NCBI RefSeq assembly: GCF_030272615.1
Contig: NC_081414.1
Coordinates: forward strand, 661,926,438-661,990,437
DNA: 64,000 nucleotides
DNA from: Cryptomeria japonica
Lineage: Eukaryota; Streptophyta; Pinopsida; Cupressales; Cupressaceae
Reading direction: 5' to 3'
The position numbers and the translations under genes were made by a program. Under the pieces are notes generated by a model. The model was given only the letters and a program-made list of their open reading frames with translations, was not told the DNA's origin and did not search any database. Below, piece by piece: positions 1-10,149 of this stretch; within the stretch, counting starts at the first letter, position 1, and the number at the start of each line of letters is the position of its first letter.

Positions 1-588
1 ATTAAGAGAACCTTTTCACATCTATTAAGATCAATTTTGAATAAAATTGAAGATGTATACAATTCTTTCTATAATCTTTTAGAAGGGGCTACTAAGTGCT
101 CCAAGTTTTTTATTGATTTGAAGGAAATTTTTGAAGGATGGAGAGCTTTGGGACCAAAGATTAGAGATTTAAACATTGCAGTTCAATATATGCGAAGGCC
201 ACCCCAACCATTATCAGATTTTTGCATAGCTCATGAAGCACTAGTAAGTGAAATTCATTATTTAGATGATAAAGATGCTTCAACAAAGGAGAGAATGCGA
301 AGTTTCAATGAATTGAAGCATTGGATCATTCCCCTCCTTCATAATGAAAGTTCAGAGTTGAAGCCTTCTGTTGAATGGAGGAAGGAATATGAAGACGCCA
401 TTAATCTCGTCATTCAGAAGATTATTAATAAGGATCACATCAATGAGCCAATGTATTACTCAGTTATTGACAAATTGATTCCAACTGACACGGCTTACTC
501 AAGGTTTGTTGTGGGAGTAAGAGCAGTTATTGATGCTAAGTGCAAGGAGGCCCCAAACCTTGTTCAATTGATCAAGAATGTGGAATGA
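1..588 (+). CDS. 3' end of an unrecognised protein-coding ORF (partial)
   Basis: The frame is open from the first base of the window to a TGA at 586-588, about 195 codons, so the true start or an upstream exon lies outside. The first in-frame ATG is well inside, so no start can be chosen. The product is charged, with no obvious signal peptide or membrane segment, and contains segments such as EGWRALGPKIRDLN, RRPPQPLSDFCIAHEALVSE and SIKNVE-like acidic/basic stretches typical of a soluble protein. I do not recognise a domain. Codon use is ordinary and there is no internal stop, unlike the transposon relics nearby. It could be the last exon of a host gene or an unfamiliar repeat-derived ORF; I cannot separate these. 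Confidence 0.4.
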   Translation: MKRTFSHLLRSILNKIEDVYNSFYNLLEGATKCSKFFIDLKEIFEGWRALGPKIRDLNIAVQYMRRPPQPLSDFCIAHEALVSEIHYLDDKDASTKERMRSFNELKHWIIPLLHNESSELKPSVEWRKEYEDAINLVIQKIINKDHINEPMYYSVIDKLIPTDTAYSRFVVGVRAVIDAKCKEAPNLVQLIKNVE

Positions 589-1419
589 CCAATAGGTTTT
601 GCAGTTCACAGCTAGCATGAGAAGCACTATGTGGTTAAGGATGTTTGATGAGTTGGCGTTGTAGTTAGGATTGAAGAATATCAGATAAAAACAGTTTTGT
701 ATTTTGTTGAAGGCAAAAGCTTGTATTTGTTTAGGCACGGTTTTTCTTGCTTTGAAGTTTAAAGATGCTTGAGGCATATTCTCAAACAATACAATGTAAT
801 TTTGACATGTGTCATTAGCCCGAAGCTTGTTTTGCTCCTTGTTTTTCTATAAAACGAATTCAGGGTTGATTAACAAAGGGTTCTGGGATTTTGTAGCTAG
901 CATATACTTGAAGGAAAACGCTCTGAGCTCAAAGTTTTGTGTTATTTTGAATTGTGCATCCACAACTCTGAATTAATGAAGCAATTTCGTCATTTTTTGT
1001 CTATCTTTCCTATTTTGTTATCTTTCATGATTCATGTTTATCAAGGATGAATGAGTATTGTCTTTGTAGTTGTGAATGTGTAATTGCATAGTTAGGGTTC
1101 TTTTCAAGGAAAAGATTAAATGCTTGCTATGAATTGCAAGGGATGATGAAATGGCAGAAATCTCATAAGTATGATTCATGGTGGGAAATATTAGGTGTTG
1201 TTGTGAGGCATCAATATTTGTAAATGAATTGTGGAATCGCTAAATTCGGGAAATGTTGACTCTGTTACCTTAGGATAGGCACTACTCTATATGTTGGTAT
1301 GATATTTCAAACAATCTTTAATTGATAATCGTTTTAATCTTCTTCTTCTTTTTGTCTTTTTTCTTTTTTCTAGCTGTGTTGTTTGTTCTTATTCTCTTAG
1401 AAACCAATCTAATTTTAAT
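589..1419. other. Non-coding flank between the unknown ORF and Copia element 1
   Basis: No long frame is open here. The stretch is T-rich, with pyrimidine tracts near 1340-1375 and a TATAAAA-like string near 849. It could be 3' UTR of the preceding ORF followed by intergenic DNA. No RNA gene is seen. Confidence 0.4.
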
Positions 1420-1424
1420 GTACT

Positions 1425-2758
1425 TGTTGGATATTGTTGTTGCTAGGATATGTTGTTGTCATTGATGTCAACATATTCCTGTGGTTTGGTGTTGCAAAGA
1501 AATGTTTTAGTGATCTGGTGATTGCAGTGAATTGATTTGATTGGTTTATTTGTTTAAGATGCTGAATCAACTAGAGATACCTCATTCTTTATTGATTTCA
1601 TGTTGCTATGTGATGATTTGGTTGAATTGTGGATTCCGGTATGGAAACTAGTTCTCAGTGTTGAGTGTTGAAGTGTTCTAGTGTTTGATCCATTGTGCTT
1701 CGGTATGATCATATCTTGTGTTGTGGATCTGGGAGAGTGTTTGGGATGCTCGTGTGTATCTTCATTTCAAATGTTTCATGATTTGGTGCTTCAGAAGCTA
1801 TCTTTCTTATTCGAGTTGTTGTTTTTAAGCGTTCTTGAGTGTTAACGTGTTGATCGATGAATATTTGAATAAGTGGTGTTGGTGCAGCTATTGCAGATGG
1901 TTTTAACATGCTTGTTGGTGTTTCCTAATCATGTCCTATTTGTTTTGATGGTCCGCATTGATCATTGTGCGTGTTCTTGATGATCTTATGGGTTCGGTGA
2001 TATTCTTCGTGTTATGCGGTTGATCTTAATGAGATTTCCAGTGGTGGTGCGTGTTTGAGGAGTTGATTTAGGTTCATGTTATGATGTCTATGGCATTGTA
2101 TTGGTTTGGTGGTTGATTTATGTATCGTATGATGTAATTTTGTAATTAGGTGTTAAGGGTTTGGCCGACTTTGTAGTCAAGGTTGATGATTTGTATAAAT
2201 GGTTGTAATATTCATGTAATTGGTGGGTTTTTGGTGAGGTTGTTGTTGAGTCTACATTATTAGAGAGGTGTATTTGCAATCAAGTGAATTCATCTTTCGG
2301 TGTGGTGTGTTGAGCAGAGATTGGTGAAAGACATACATTTGATCTTAACTGGAACTGTCATCAGGCATTAGCAGATGCTATTTTTCTAGTTCATTCTTTC
2401 TAGATTGTAGTCTGAATCTTTTTGTAAGGTAGTGAACCTTCCCTAAGGGTTGGATCCTTCTGGGTCATTCTAATTTGAGCAGTGAGTTCTAGGAAGTGTG
2501 CCTAAATGCATGTGCATTCCCCATTGTAATATTTACACATACTACTGCAGAGTATCATCTCATTGTGGGTAGGTTCCCACCGTGGTTTTTCCCTTAACCG
2601 GGTTTTCCATGTCAAAAATATTGGTGTTATGTGTGTTAATATTGTTGTTATCTTTCTTTTTGCTGCAGTTGATTAGATCGAAGATTGTGCTTAATTGGTT
2701 TGATCTGGTGAAAACCGATTCACCCCCCCTTAGTTTTCCTTCCTTGTTGTTGCCAACA
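1425..2758 (+). repeat. 5' LTR of Copia element 1
   Basis: The repeat matches 7288-8626 over its whole length. It begins TG and ends CA. Near its start (1456-1472) it carries TTGTCATTGATGTCAAC, a string found in all Copia-type LTRs of this window. Near the end it has the family-typical phrase GATTCACCCCCC just before the terminal CA. Confidence 0.95.
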
Positions 2759-2760
2759 AG

Positions 2761-2772
2761 TGGTATCAAAGC
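2761..2772 (+). other. Primer-binding site, initiator tRNA-Met type (element 1)
   Basis: TGGTATCAAAGC begins two bases after the 5' LTR. It matches the usual plant Copia site TGGTATCAGAGC except for A in place of G, and would prime minus-strand DNA synthesis from tRNA-iMet. Confidence 0.85.
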
Positions 2773-2814
2773 TAGATCCTCAGGAAGAAGCTTAATCACT
2801 TGAGGAGTTCCTGG

Positions 2815-3690
2815 ATGGCAACTTATCTGTTTAAGGAGAGTCCTAGATTTGATGGAAATAATTATATTGTATGGAAGGACCAGATGGAAGTTCATTTGAA
2901 GTGTCTTGGTGAAGATTATTGGAAGATTACAAAGAATGTCTACAATGTTCCTCTGAATGGACTGGTTACTGCTGATAAAATCAAGGAAGTTGAACATAAC
3001 ATAAGGGCTAAGGAAGTGTTGCTAAGTGCTGTGAACGGTTCAAAGATGACTAATGTGATGGGACTTCAAACTATACATGACATATGGAAAAGCTAGGGTT
3101 CTTGTATGAAAAAGATGCACAAGTTAAAGTTGCTAAGTTGCAGAGTTTCAAGGGAAAATATGAGACATTGAAGATGGGAGAAGATGAGAACATAACTTCC
3201 TTTATGGCTAAAGTGAATGAGTTTGTTATGAACATCAAATGTGTCGGTGGAACTCTTGAGGAAGATGAGATTGTTGCTAAGGTGTTGAGATCCTTGCCCT
3301 CTACTTATAAAGCTATAGATGCTGCTATTGATGAGATCCGAAGTGTGACTAATGTGACAAGAGATATGTTGGTTGGTAAGCTGGTTGCATTTGAGTTGAG
3401 CGAATTTGGAGAATCACATGGTAAATATGAGACTACATTTAAAGCCTCTGTATCTAGGAAGCAACTGTATGATCCGAGAGAGAGTTCATCTAGGGTTTCA
3501 AGATATGAGAGAGAAATGAGAGAGATGGAAGAGCAGGAGAAAGAGTTGGATGAGCTTGAAACACTTATTGCTCGAAGATTGCTTAAGGGAGTTGGTAAGT
3601 ATGATGGAAAGTTACCTTTGAAATGTTTCTCTTGTAATAAGATATGACATTTTACTTCTAGGTGTCCTGAAAGAATGTCTAGGTATGATA
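2815..3690 (+). pseudogene. Copia gag (nucleocapsid) relic, element 1
   Basis: The frame opens at ATG 2815 (MATYLFKESPRFDGNNY), the usual N-terminus of plant Copia gag with the FDGxNYxxWK motif, followed by a UBN2-type capsid region. A frameshift near 3085-3095 separates the first 90 codons from the rest (frame resumes at 3084-3647). The zinc knuckle is CFSCNKI-stop-HFTSRC: the glycine codon before the histidine has become TGA at 3645-3647. A basic/acidic arginine-glutamate segment precedes the knuckle. The gene would coat genomic RNA in virus-like particles but is inactive here. Confidence 0.9.
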
Positions 3691-6600
3691 AGCATGAAAG
3701 ACATGATAGATTTGATAAGCATGATAAGCCCTACAAGAAGTACATAAATCATAAGAGATGTTATTATGTTGTTGATGAAAGTGTGACAGATGAGGAATCC
3801 GACAATGAGAATTTAGAAGATAAATTTGTATTTATTGCTATAAAAAAAGATGATTCAGTACCAGCGAACCCTACAAGCTGCATTGTTGAGGAGAAAGGTT
3901 TGGCTGCTAAGATTGAAGAGAAAGATGAATGGGTTATTGACAACAATTGTTCAAATTATATGACAGGTGATAAAAGTAAATTTGTGAATATGGAAAAGTA
4001 TGATGGTGGCATAGTAAGATTTGGTGATGATAAAGCTTGTGCAATTCATGGTAGAGGTTGTATATATTTTTTATGGTAAGAATAATATTGATAATGTCTT
4101 ATATGTTGAAGGTTTAAAGCATAATCTTTTGAGTGTAGGACGTATGGTTGACAAGGGATATGATTTGCAATTCAAGAATGGTAAATGCAAGATTTTGAAT
4201 GTCTTTGGTATAGAGATTGCAACAGGGACTAAAACTAAAGGTAATATCTTTCACTTGAATGTCAGTGAGAAAAGTTGTTTGATTGCTCAAATAGATGAAA
4301 GTTGGTTGTGGCATAGGAGGATGTGATGTTAATTTTGACTGTTTGATAAGGATAAGTTTTGCTCAAGTTCTTAGAAATTTGCCTAAGATTGTGAAGCCTT
4401 CTAATCCGGTAGGTACAAAATGTCAGTTGGGAAAGCAAATAAGAACATCATTTAAAAGCAAGTTGTATACATCTAATGGATTGTTAGATCTCGTGCATAC
4501 TAACTTGTTTGGTCCTACAAGAGTGAGAAGCATGCAGGGTGACAGGTATTTCATGTTGCTAATTAAGGACTACTCTAAAATAATGTGAGTGACTTTTCTA
4601 AGGGAGAAATCATAAGCATTGGAGAAATTCAAGATATTCAAAGAAAAGGTGGAAACTGAGACAGGGTTGAAGCCGAAGTGTTTGAGATCTGACATAGGTG
4701 GATAATTCACATCCGGTGAGTTTGATACATTATGTGAGAGAAATGGAACTAGAAGACAGTTATTTGCTCCTAGAACCCCTCAACAGAATGGAGTTGTTGA
4801 AAGGAAGAACATAACAATCTTGGATGCTGCTAAAACGATGTTGATTGAAGGAAATGTTGCACAAATATTTTGAAAGGAAGTTGTTAGCACTGTTCTTTAC
4901 ACATTCAACCGAGTGCATATAAAAGGTGATTCTGGTAAGACTCCTTATGAGCTATGGTTTGGTCATGTTCCTACAGTTAGATATTTAAGAGTTTTTGGAA
5001 GCAAATGTTATATAAAAAATGATGAGGATATAGGAAAGTTTGATGCAAGATGTGATGAAGGAATCTTCTTGGGATATTCTACTAAGAGCAAGGCCTACCG
5101 GTGTTACAATAAGAGGTTGAAGAAGATAGTGGAAAGTGCAAATGTGAAGGTTGATAAATGTTTTGGAAAGCTGATCAGAGCATGCAGATATGAGATTGAT
5201 GATCAAGATATTGTTTCTAAGCATGCACAAATTGAGATCCCGAAGCAGAATAATCTAGTAGAGACGATTAATCCGGATATTGTTGTTGTTGGTGAAGAAG
5301 TTCAAAAGCCCGAGAATCAAAATAATTTGAAGACTTTGAGGTATGTGAAATTGAATCATTATGAGAATCAGATTATTGGTGATAAAAATAAGGGTGTCAT
5401 GACTAGGAGAAGACTTGTTGTTGCAGAGATATGCCTAATTTCTAAGATTGAACCTAAAGATGTTGTTGAAGCATGTAAGGATGAGAATTGGATAAAGCTA
5501 TGGAGGAAGAGTTGAATTAGATTGAGAAAATAACACTTGGGAGCTTGTTCCTAGACCTAAAAACAAGAATGTGATTTGCACTCAATGGGTGTTCCAATAT
5601 AAATTGAATAAAGTCGGTGAAGTAGTAAGAAATAAAGCAAGATTGTTATGCAAGGGATGCTCTCAGATGGAAGGTATTGATTATGAAGAAACTTTTGCTC
5701 TTGTAGCTAGGATTGAAGTTGTTAGATTGTCGCTTGCATATGTTGCTTACAAGAATTTCAAGGTTTATCAGATGGATGTCAAGTCATCCTTTTTGAATGG
5801 TGCTCTTGAGGATGAAGTCTAGATTGAGCAACCAAGAAGATTTTCCTTATCAAATGAAGGAGACATGGTATGCAGATTGAAGAAAGCATTGTATGGACTG
5901 AAGCAAGCCCCTAGAGCCTGGTATGCAAGATTAGATAAGTATTTGATGAAGTTGAGATTTTGTAAAGGTACTGCTGACAGTAACTTATATTTTAAGGTTG
6001 AGAATGATAAAATTTTGATTGTTGAAGTATTTGTGGATGACATTATTTTTGGAAGAGATGATGATTTGAGTATGAAGTTTGTTGATGATATGCAAAAGGA
6101 ATTTGAGATGTCTATGATAGGTGAAATGAAATTTTTCTTAGGATTGTAGATTACTCAGACCGGTAAAGGTATTTTCATTTCTCAATCTAAGTATGTGAAG
6201 GAACTGTTGAAGAAATTTGGGCTGGCTAATTTTAAACTTGTTGGAACTCCTTTGGTGACTGGATGCAAGTTATCTAAGATTGACGAATCTCAAAAAGTGA
6301 ACCAGACCTTTGTATAGATCTATGGTTGATGGACTGTTGTATTTGACTTAGACTAGACCTAAAATCATGCATGTTGTTTCTCTTTGTGCCAGATTTCAAG
6401 CTGATCCTAAAGAGACTCATGTTACTGTTGTTAAAAGGATTTTTAGATATTTGAAGGGAACTGTTGATTATGGGTTGTGGTATCCAAAAAATGATGATTT
6501 CATGCTATGTGCCTATATTGATGTTGATTGGGCAGGTGATGTAGATGAACGAAAGAGCATTGTCGGTGGAGCTTTCTTTTTGTATCTCTATCTACTGCTG

Positions 6601-6941
6601 AAGTTGAATACATTGCTGCTGCTAGCAACTGTACTCAGGTAGTTTGGATGAAACAAATGCTGAAAGACATTAGAGTTGTGTATGATGAGCCTACTATTAT
6701 TTACTATGACAATTCAAGTGTTATTAATATTTCCAAGAATCTAATACTGCACTCTAAAGCGAAGCATATATCAATTAAGTATCATTTTTTGAGGGAGAAA
6801 GTTAGTGATGAAGAAGAAAAACTGGAGTATGTATCTACAAAAGATCACATTGCAGATATTTTCACTAAGACTTTGCCTGCAGATACATTTGTGTATTTGA
6901 GAGACAAGTTAGGGGTCTTTGCCCCTCCTGATGAGAACTAG
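3691..6941 (+). pseudogene. Copia pol relic (protease, integrase, RT, RNase H), element 1
   Basis: Domains follow in Copia order. Protease near 3930: the catalytic triplet reads D-N-N rather than D-S-G. Gag-pre-integrase near 4100 has LLSVGRMVDKGY. The integrase core starts near 4490, its first catalytic Asp replaced by Asn (HTNL, 4502-4504), and NGVVERKN near 4790 retains the Glu. RT at about 5570-6060 has [34 protein letters not shown] and the catalytic FVDDI. RNase H/connection at about 6370-6941 ends APPDEN-stop. Stops interrupt at several places, among them 5820, 6147-6149 and 6349-6351, and there are several frame changes. No functional polyprotein is possible. Confidence 0.93.
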
Positions 6942-7287
6942 GTGCATTGAGATGCATCAATCCGATGGACTCTACAGTCTTATTTCTTTATCCAGGTTGA
7001 TGAGTTGATACTGCTACTCAGTCGAAGTAGTTAGTGTGTTGTTCAGAGCTGTGAGTTTATCCTAAAGGGAGAGATTATGTTGTTTGTGGGAGAGAAGCAT
7101 GATCAGTTTATATCTTTGGCATTGATGTCAAAGGGGGAGAGATGCATGTGAAAAACTGCTTTATCTTTGGAGCTTTGTGTGCATGATCTTAAGGGGGAGT
7201 TTGTTGGAGTTTGTTGGTGTTAATTTATTCTTTTACATTGGTTGTTTTTCACATTCATATGTTGCCATCAATGTCAAAGGGGGAGAT
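6942..7287 (+). other. 3' non-coding region and polypurine tracts of element 1
   Basis: Between the pol stop and the 3' LTR lie three purine tracts: AAAGGGGGAGA at 7130-7140, AAGGGGGAG at 7191-7199 and AAAGGGGGAGA at 7276-7286. The last abuts the LTR (one T between) and is the likely plus-strand primer. The first follows a forward copy of TTGGCATTGATGTCAA (7116-7131), and the last follows an inverted copy (7261-7277). Confidence 0.8.
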
Positions 7288-8626
7288 TGTTGGATATTGT
7301 TGTTGCTAGGATATGTTGTTGTCATTGATGTCAACATATTCCTATGTTTTGGTGTTGCAGAGAAATGTTTTAGTGATTTGGTGATTCCAGTGGGTTGATC
7401 TGATTGGTTTATCTATTTAGGATGCTAAATCAACTAGAGATACCTCATTCTTTATTGATTCCATGATGCTATGTGATGATTTAGTCGAGTTGTGGATTCC
7501 GTTATGGAGATTGGTTTTCAATGTTCTGGTGTTTGATTTGTTGTGCTCTGGTATAATCATATCTTCTGTTGCGGATCTGGGAGAGTGTTTGGGATGCCCG
7601 TGTGTATCTTCAGTTCAAATGGCTCGTGATTTGGTGCTTCAGAAGCTATCTTTCTTATCCAAGTTGTCGTTGCTAAGCATTCTTGAGTGTTAACGTGTTG
7701 ATCGATGAAGATTTGAATAAGTGGTGTTGGTGCAGCTATCGCCTATGGTTCTAACGTGCTTGTTGGTGTTTCCTAATCATGTCCTATTTGTTTTGATGGT
7801 CACCATTGATCATTGTGCGTGTTCTTGATGATCTTATGGGTTTGGTGATATTCTTTGTGTTATGTGGTATTTTTGGTGGTGTAATTAGTTGCGGTTGATC
7901 TTGGTGAGATTTCTGGTAGTGGTGTGCGTTTGAGGAGTTGATTTAGGTCCATGTTATGATGTCTATGACATTGTATTGGTCTGGTGGTTGATTTATGTAT
8001 CATGTGATGTAATTTTGTAATTAGATGTTAAGGGTTTGGCCGACCCTGTAGTCAAGGTTGATGATTTGTATAAATGGGTGTAATATTCATATAATTGGTG
8101 GGTTTTTGGTGAGGTTGTTCTCGAGTCTACATTATCAGAGAGTGGTGTATGTGCAATCAAGTGAATTCATCTTTCGGTGTGGTGTGTTGAGCAGAGATTG
8201 GTGAAAGGCAAGCATTTGAGCTTAACCGGAACTGTCATCAGGCATAAGCAAATGCTATTTTTTCAGTTCATTCATTCTGGATTGTAGTTCAAATCTTTTT
8301 GTATGGTAGTGAACCTTTTTGAGGGTTAGAGGATTTTAGGTCATTGTAATTTGAGTAATGAGCTCTAGGTAGCATGTTTGAATGCATGTGCATTCCCCAT
8401 TGTAATATTTACACATACTACTACAAAGTATCATCTCATTGTGGGTAGGTTCCCATCGTGGTTTTTCCCTTAACCGAGTTTTCCACGTCAAAAATATTGG
8501 TGTTAGGTGTGTTGTTATCTTTCTTTTTGTTGTAGTTGATCAGATCTGAGATTGTGCTTAATTGGTTTAATTTGGTGAAAACTGATTCATCCCTACCCTC
8601 TCGTTTTTCCTTCCTTGTTGCCAATA
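7288..8626 (+). repeat. 3' LTR of Copia element 1
   Basis: Matches 1425-2758 throughout with scattered substitutions and small indels. It starts TGTTGGATATTG and ends CCAATA, so the canonical CA terminus has become TA. The target duplicate GTACT follows directly at 8627-8631. Confidence 0.95.
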
Positions 8627-8631
8627 GTACT

Positions 8632-10149
8632 GGGTGTGAAATGAGATTTTGCTCATATGTGTACATGCATTGGTACGAATTTCTGGGAATTATCTACTTG
8701 TGAGGGATGTTATGTGTCAATTGTGTTATATTTGTGAATGTCTTGTAGGTTCACTCGCCTGGGTGTTGCAGAGCCCGAAGTGCAGGAGATTTCTTGGAAT
8801 TATTGTTAGTTGGTCATCTAGCTCAAAACGGTTAATGTAGTGAAGCCCTGAATTATTTATGTTTTGACTACGAGGTGGAAAACACCAACAAAATGGCAAC
8901 TCTGTTGGGGATCTATGCTATAAATTGGGTTTGAGGAAGTTGGGCAACAATGTGGAAAGTTTCGTGTTTAGATTTGTTCATCTTCTGTAGTTTTATCCCA
9001 GTAACTCTAGTTGGGTCTGAAGAGTCGATGTTTTAGATCATTGCTATCTGTGAAAGGATATATTACATGTAAATTCTTTTTTCCCAAGTGTGGGTGGCAA
9101 CTAAGAGGGTTTTAGTCCAGTCCTATTTTGTTGTGATAAGTGCTAGTTCTTGACATTTTGTCACTCCTTGTAACCTGCAAGCGTGAAAAGATGTACGGGA
9201 GGAGATCTTTTATATAGTTGCGCATTTCATTACCTATACATTTAGCTAGTTACATATTCATTTTAGGTACATTTTATCATATTGCATTATCAATTCATTT
9301 TTGTCATCATTATTACATTCTTGTTATTACAATCCCATTATCATTATCATTTAATTCCATATTTACACAATTTTATCATTCACCATATAGACGTGTCTCC
9401 ATTGTTGCATTTGCAGTACCAATTAGGGGCATTTTTATAATTGCATTCATTAGCAATCTAATAAGTTGCATTCATCATAAATCCATTTTCATTACATTAC
9501 ATCTTTCATTTTAGGTCCATTCATTACATCCGTTTAGTTGCATACATAAACGCATTTACTACATTGCATTCATTTCCATTTTAATATGCACATTACATTC
9601 ATCTAGGATATGTCATATTGCATCGCATCCATCAAATCACATGTACAAAAAGATCAAACCATGAACATATCGTCAACACCACATGAATATAAACAAGACA
9701 TGATACACATAAAAGATAATTACATAAGATATCCATGTGCATTGCATACATATAGCATAATCATCACATCATCAACATACATCATACTATAAATATTACA
9801 TGATAGATAAAAATCGCATATCATATAGGCATACATCGCATACATACTTCTTGCATCCACAAGCATGTTAGAACATCATATAACATACATGTGAATATAT
9901 CATGCCCATCCATCCTACATCACAAATTGGTTAGATCACATGCATAATCATATCATAAAATCATGATCATCGTATCATCTCCACATATAAATAAATAAAT
10001 AAGTCCATGTATAGTCCATCATAAGTACACATGTATCTCGCACCAAAACTGCATCCATCTCATATATATCAAAAAAATAAATGTGTCCAACTATAGTACA
10101 ATAATATCAGCCTCGAGGGGTCAAAATTATATCACATATACATCAATGA
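8632..10149. other. Intergenic, A/T-rich; no gene seen
   Basis: 8632-9200 is the right flank of element 1 and contains no credible frame. 9215-10130 is strongly T/A/C-biased, with irregular CATTA/CATCATA-like short repeats, and its open frames are low-complexity by-products. I see no RNA gene. Confidence 0.5.

Larger units (their letters stand above)
1425..8626 (+). mobile_element. Copia-type LTR retrotransposon, element 1 (complete but inactive)
   Basis: Two LTRs of 1334 and 1339 bp start TGTTGGATATTG and end CCAACA / CCAATA. They enclose gag-pol in the Copia order gag, protease, integrase, reverse transcriptase, RNase H. A perfect 5-bp target-site duplication GTACT lies at 1420-1424 and 8627-8631. 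A primer site like the 3' end of initiator tRNA-Met follows the 5' LTR by two bases, and AAAGGGGGAGA precedes the 3' LTR. By eye the first 200 bp of the two LTRs differ at roughly 15-20 sites, so insertion is not recent. Many stops and frameshifts show it cannot encode its own proteins. Confidence 0.95.

Noticed and set aside
2761-2772. tRNA gene
   Set aside because: Only the 3'-end complement is present, as expected for a retrotransposon primer site; no cloverleaf can be drawn here or at the other three sites.
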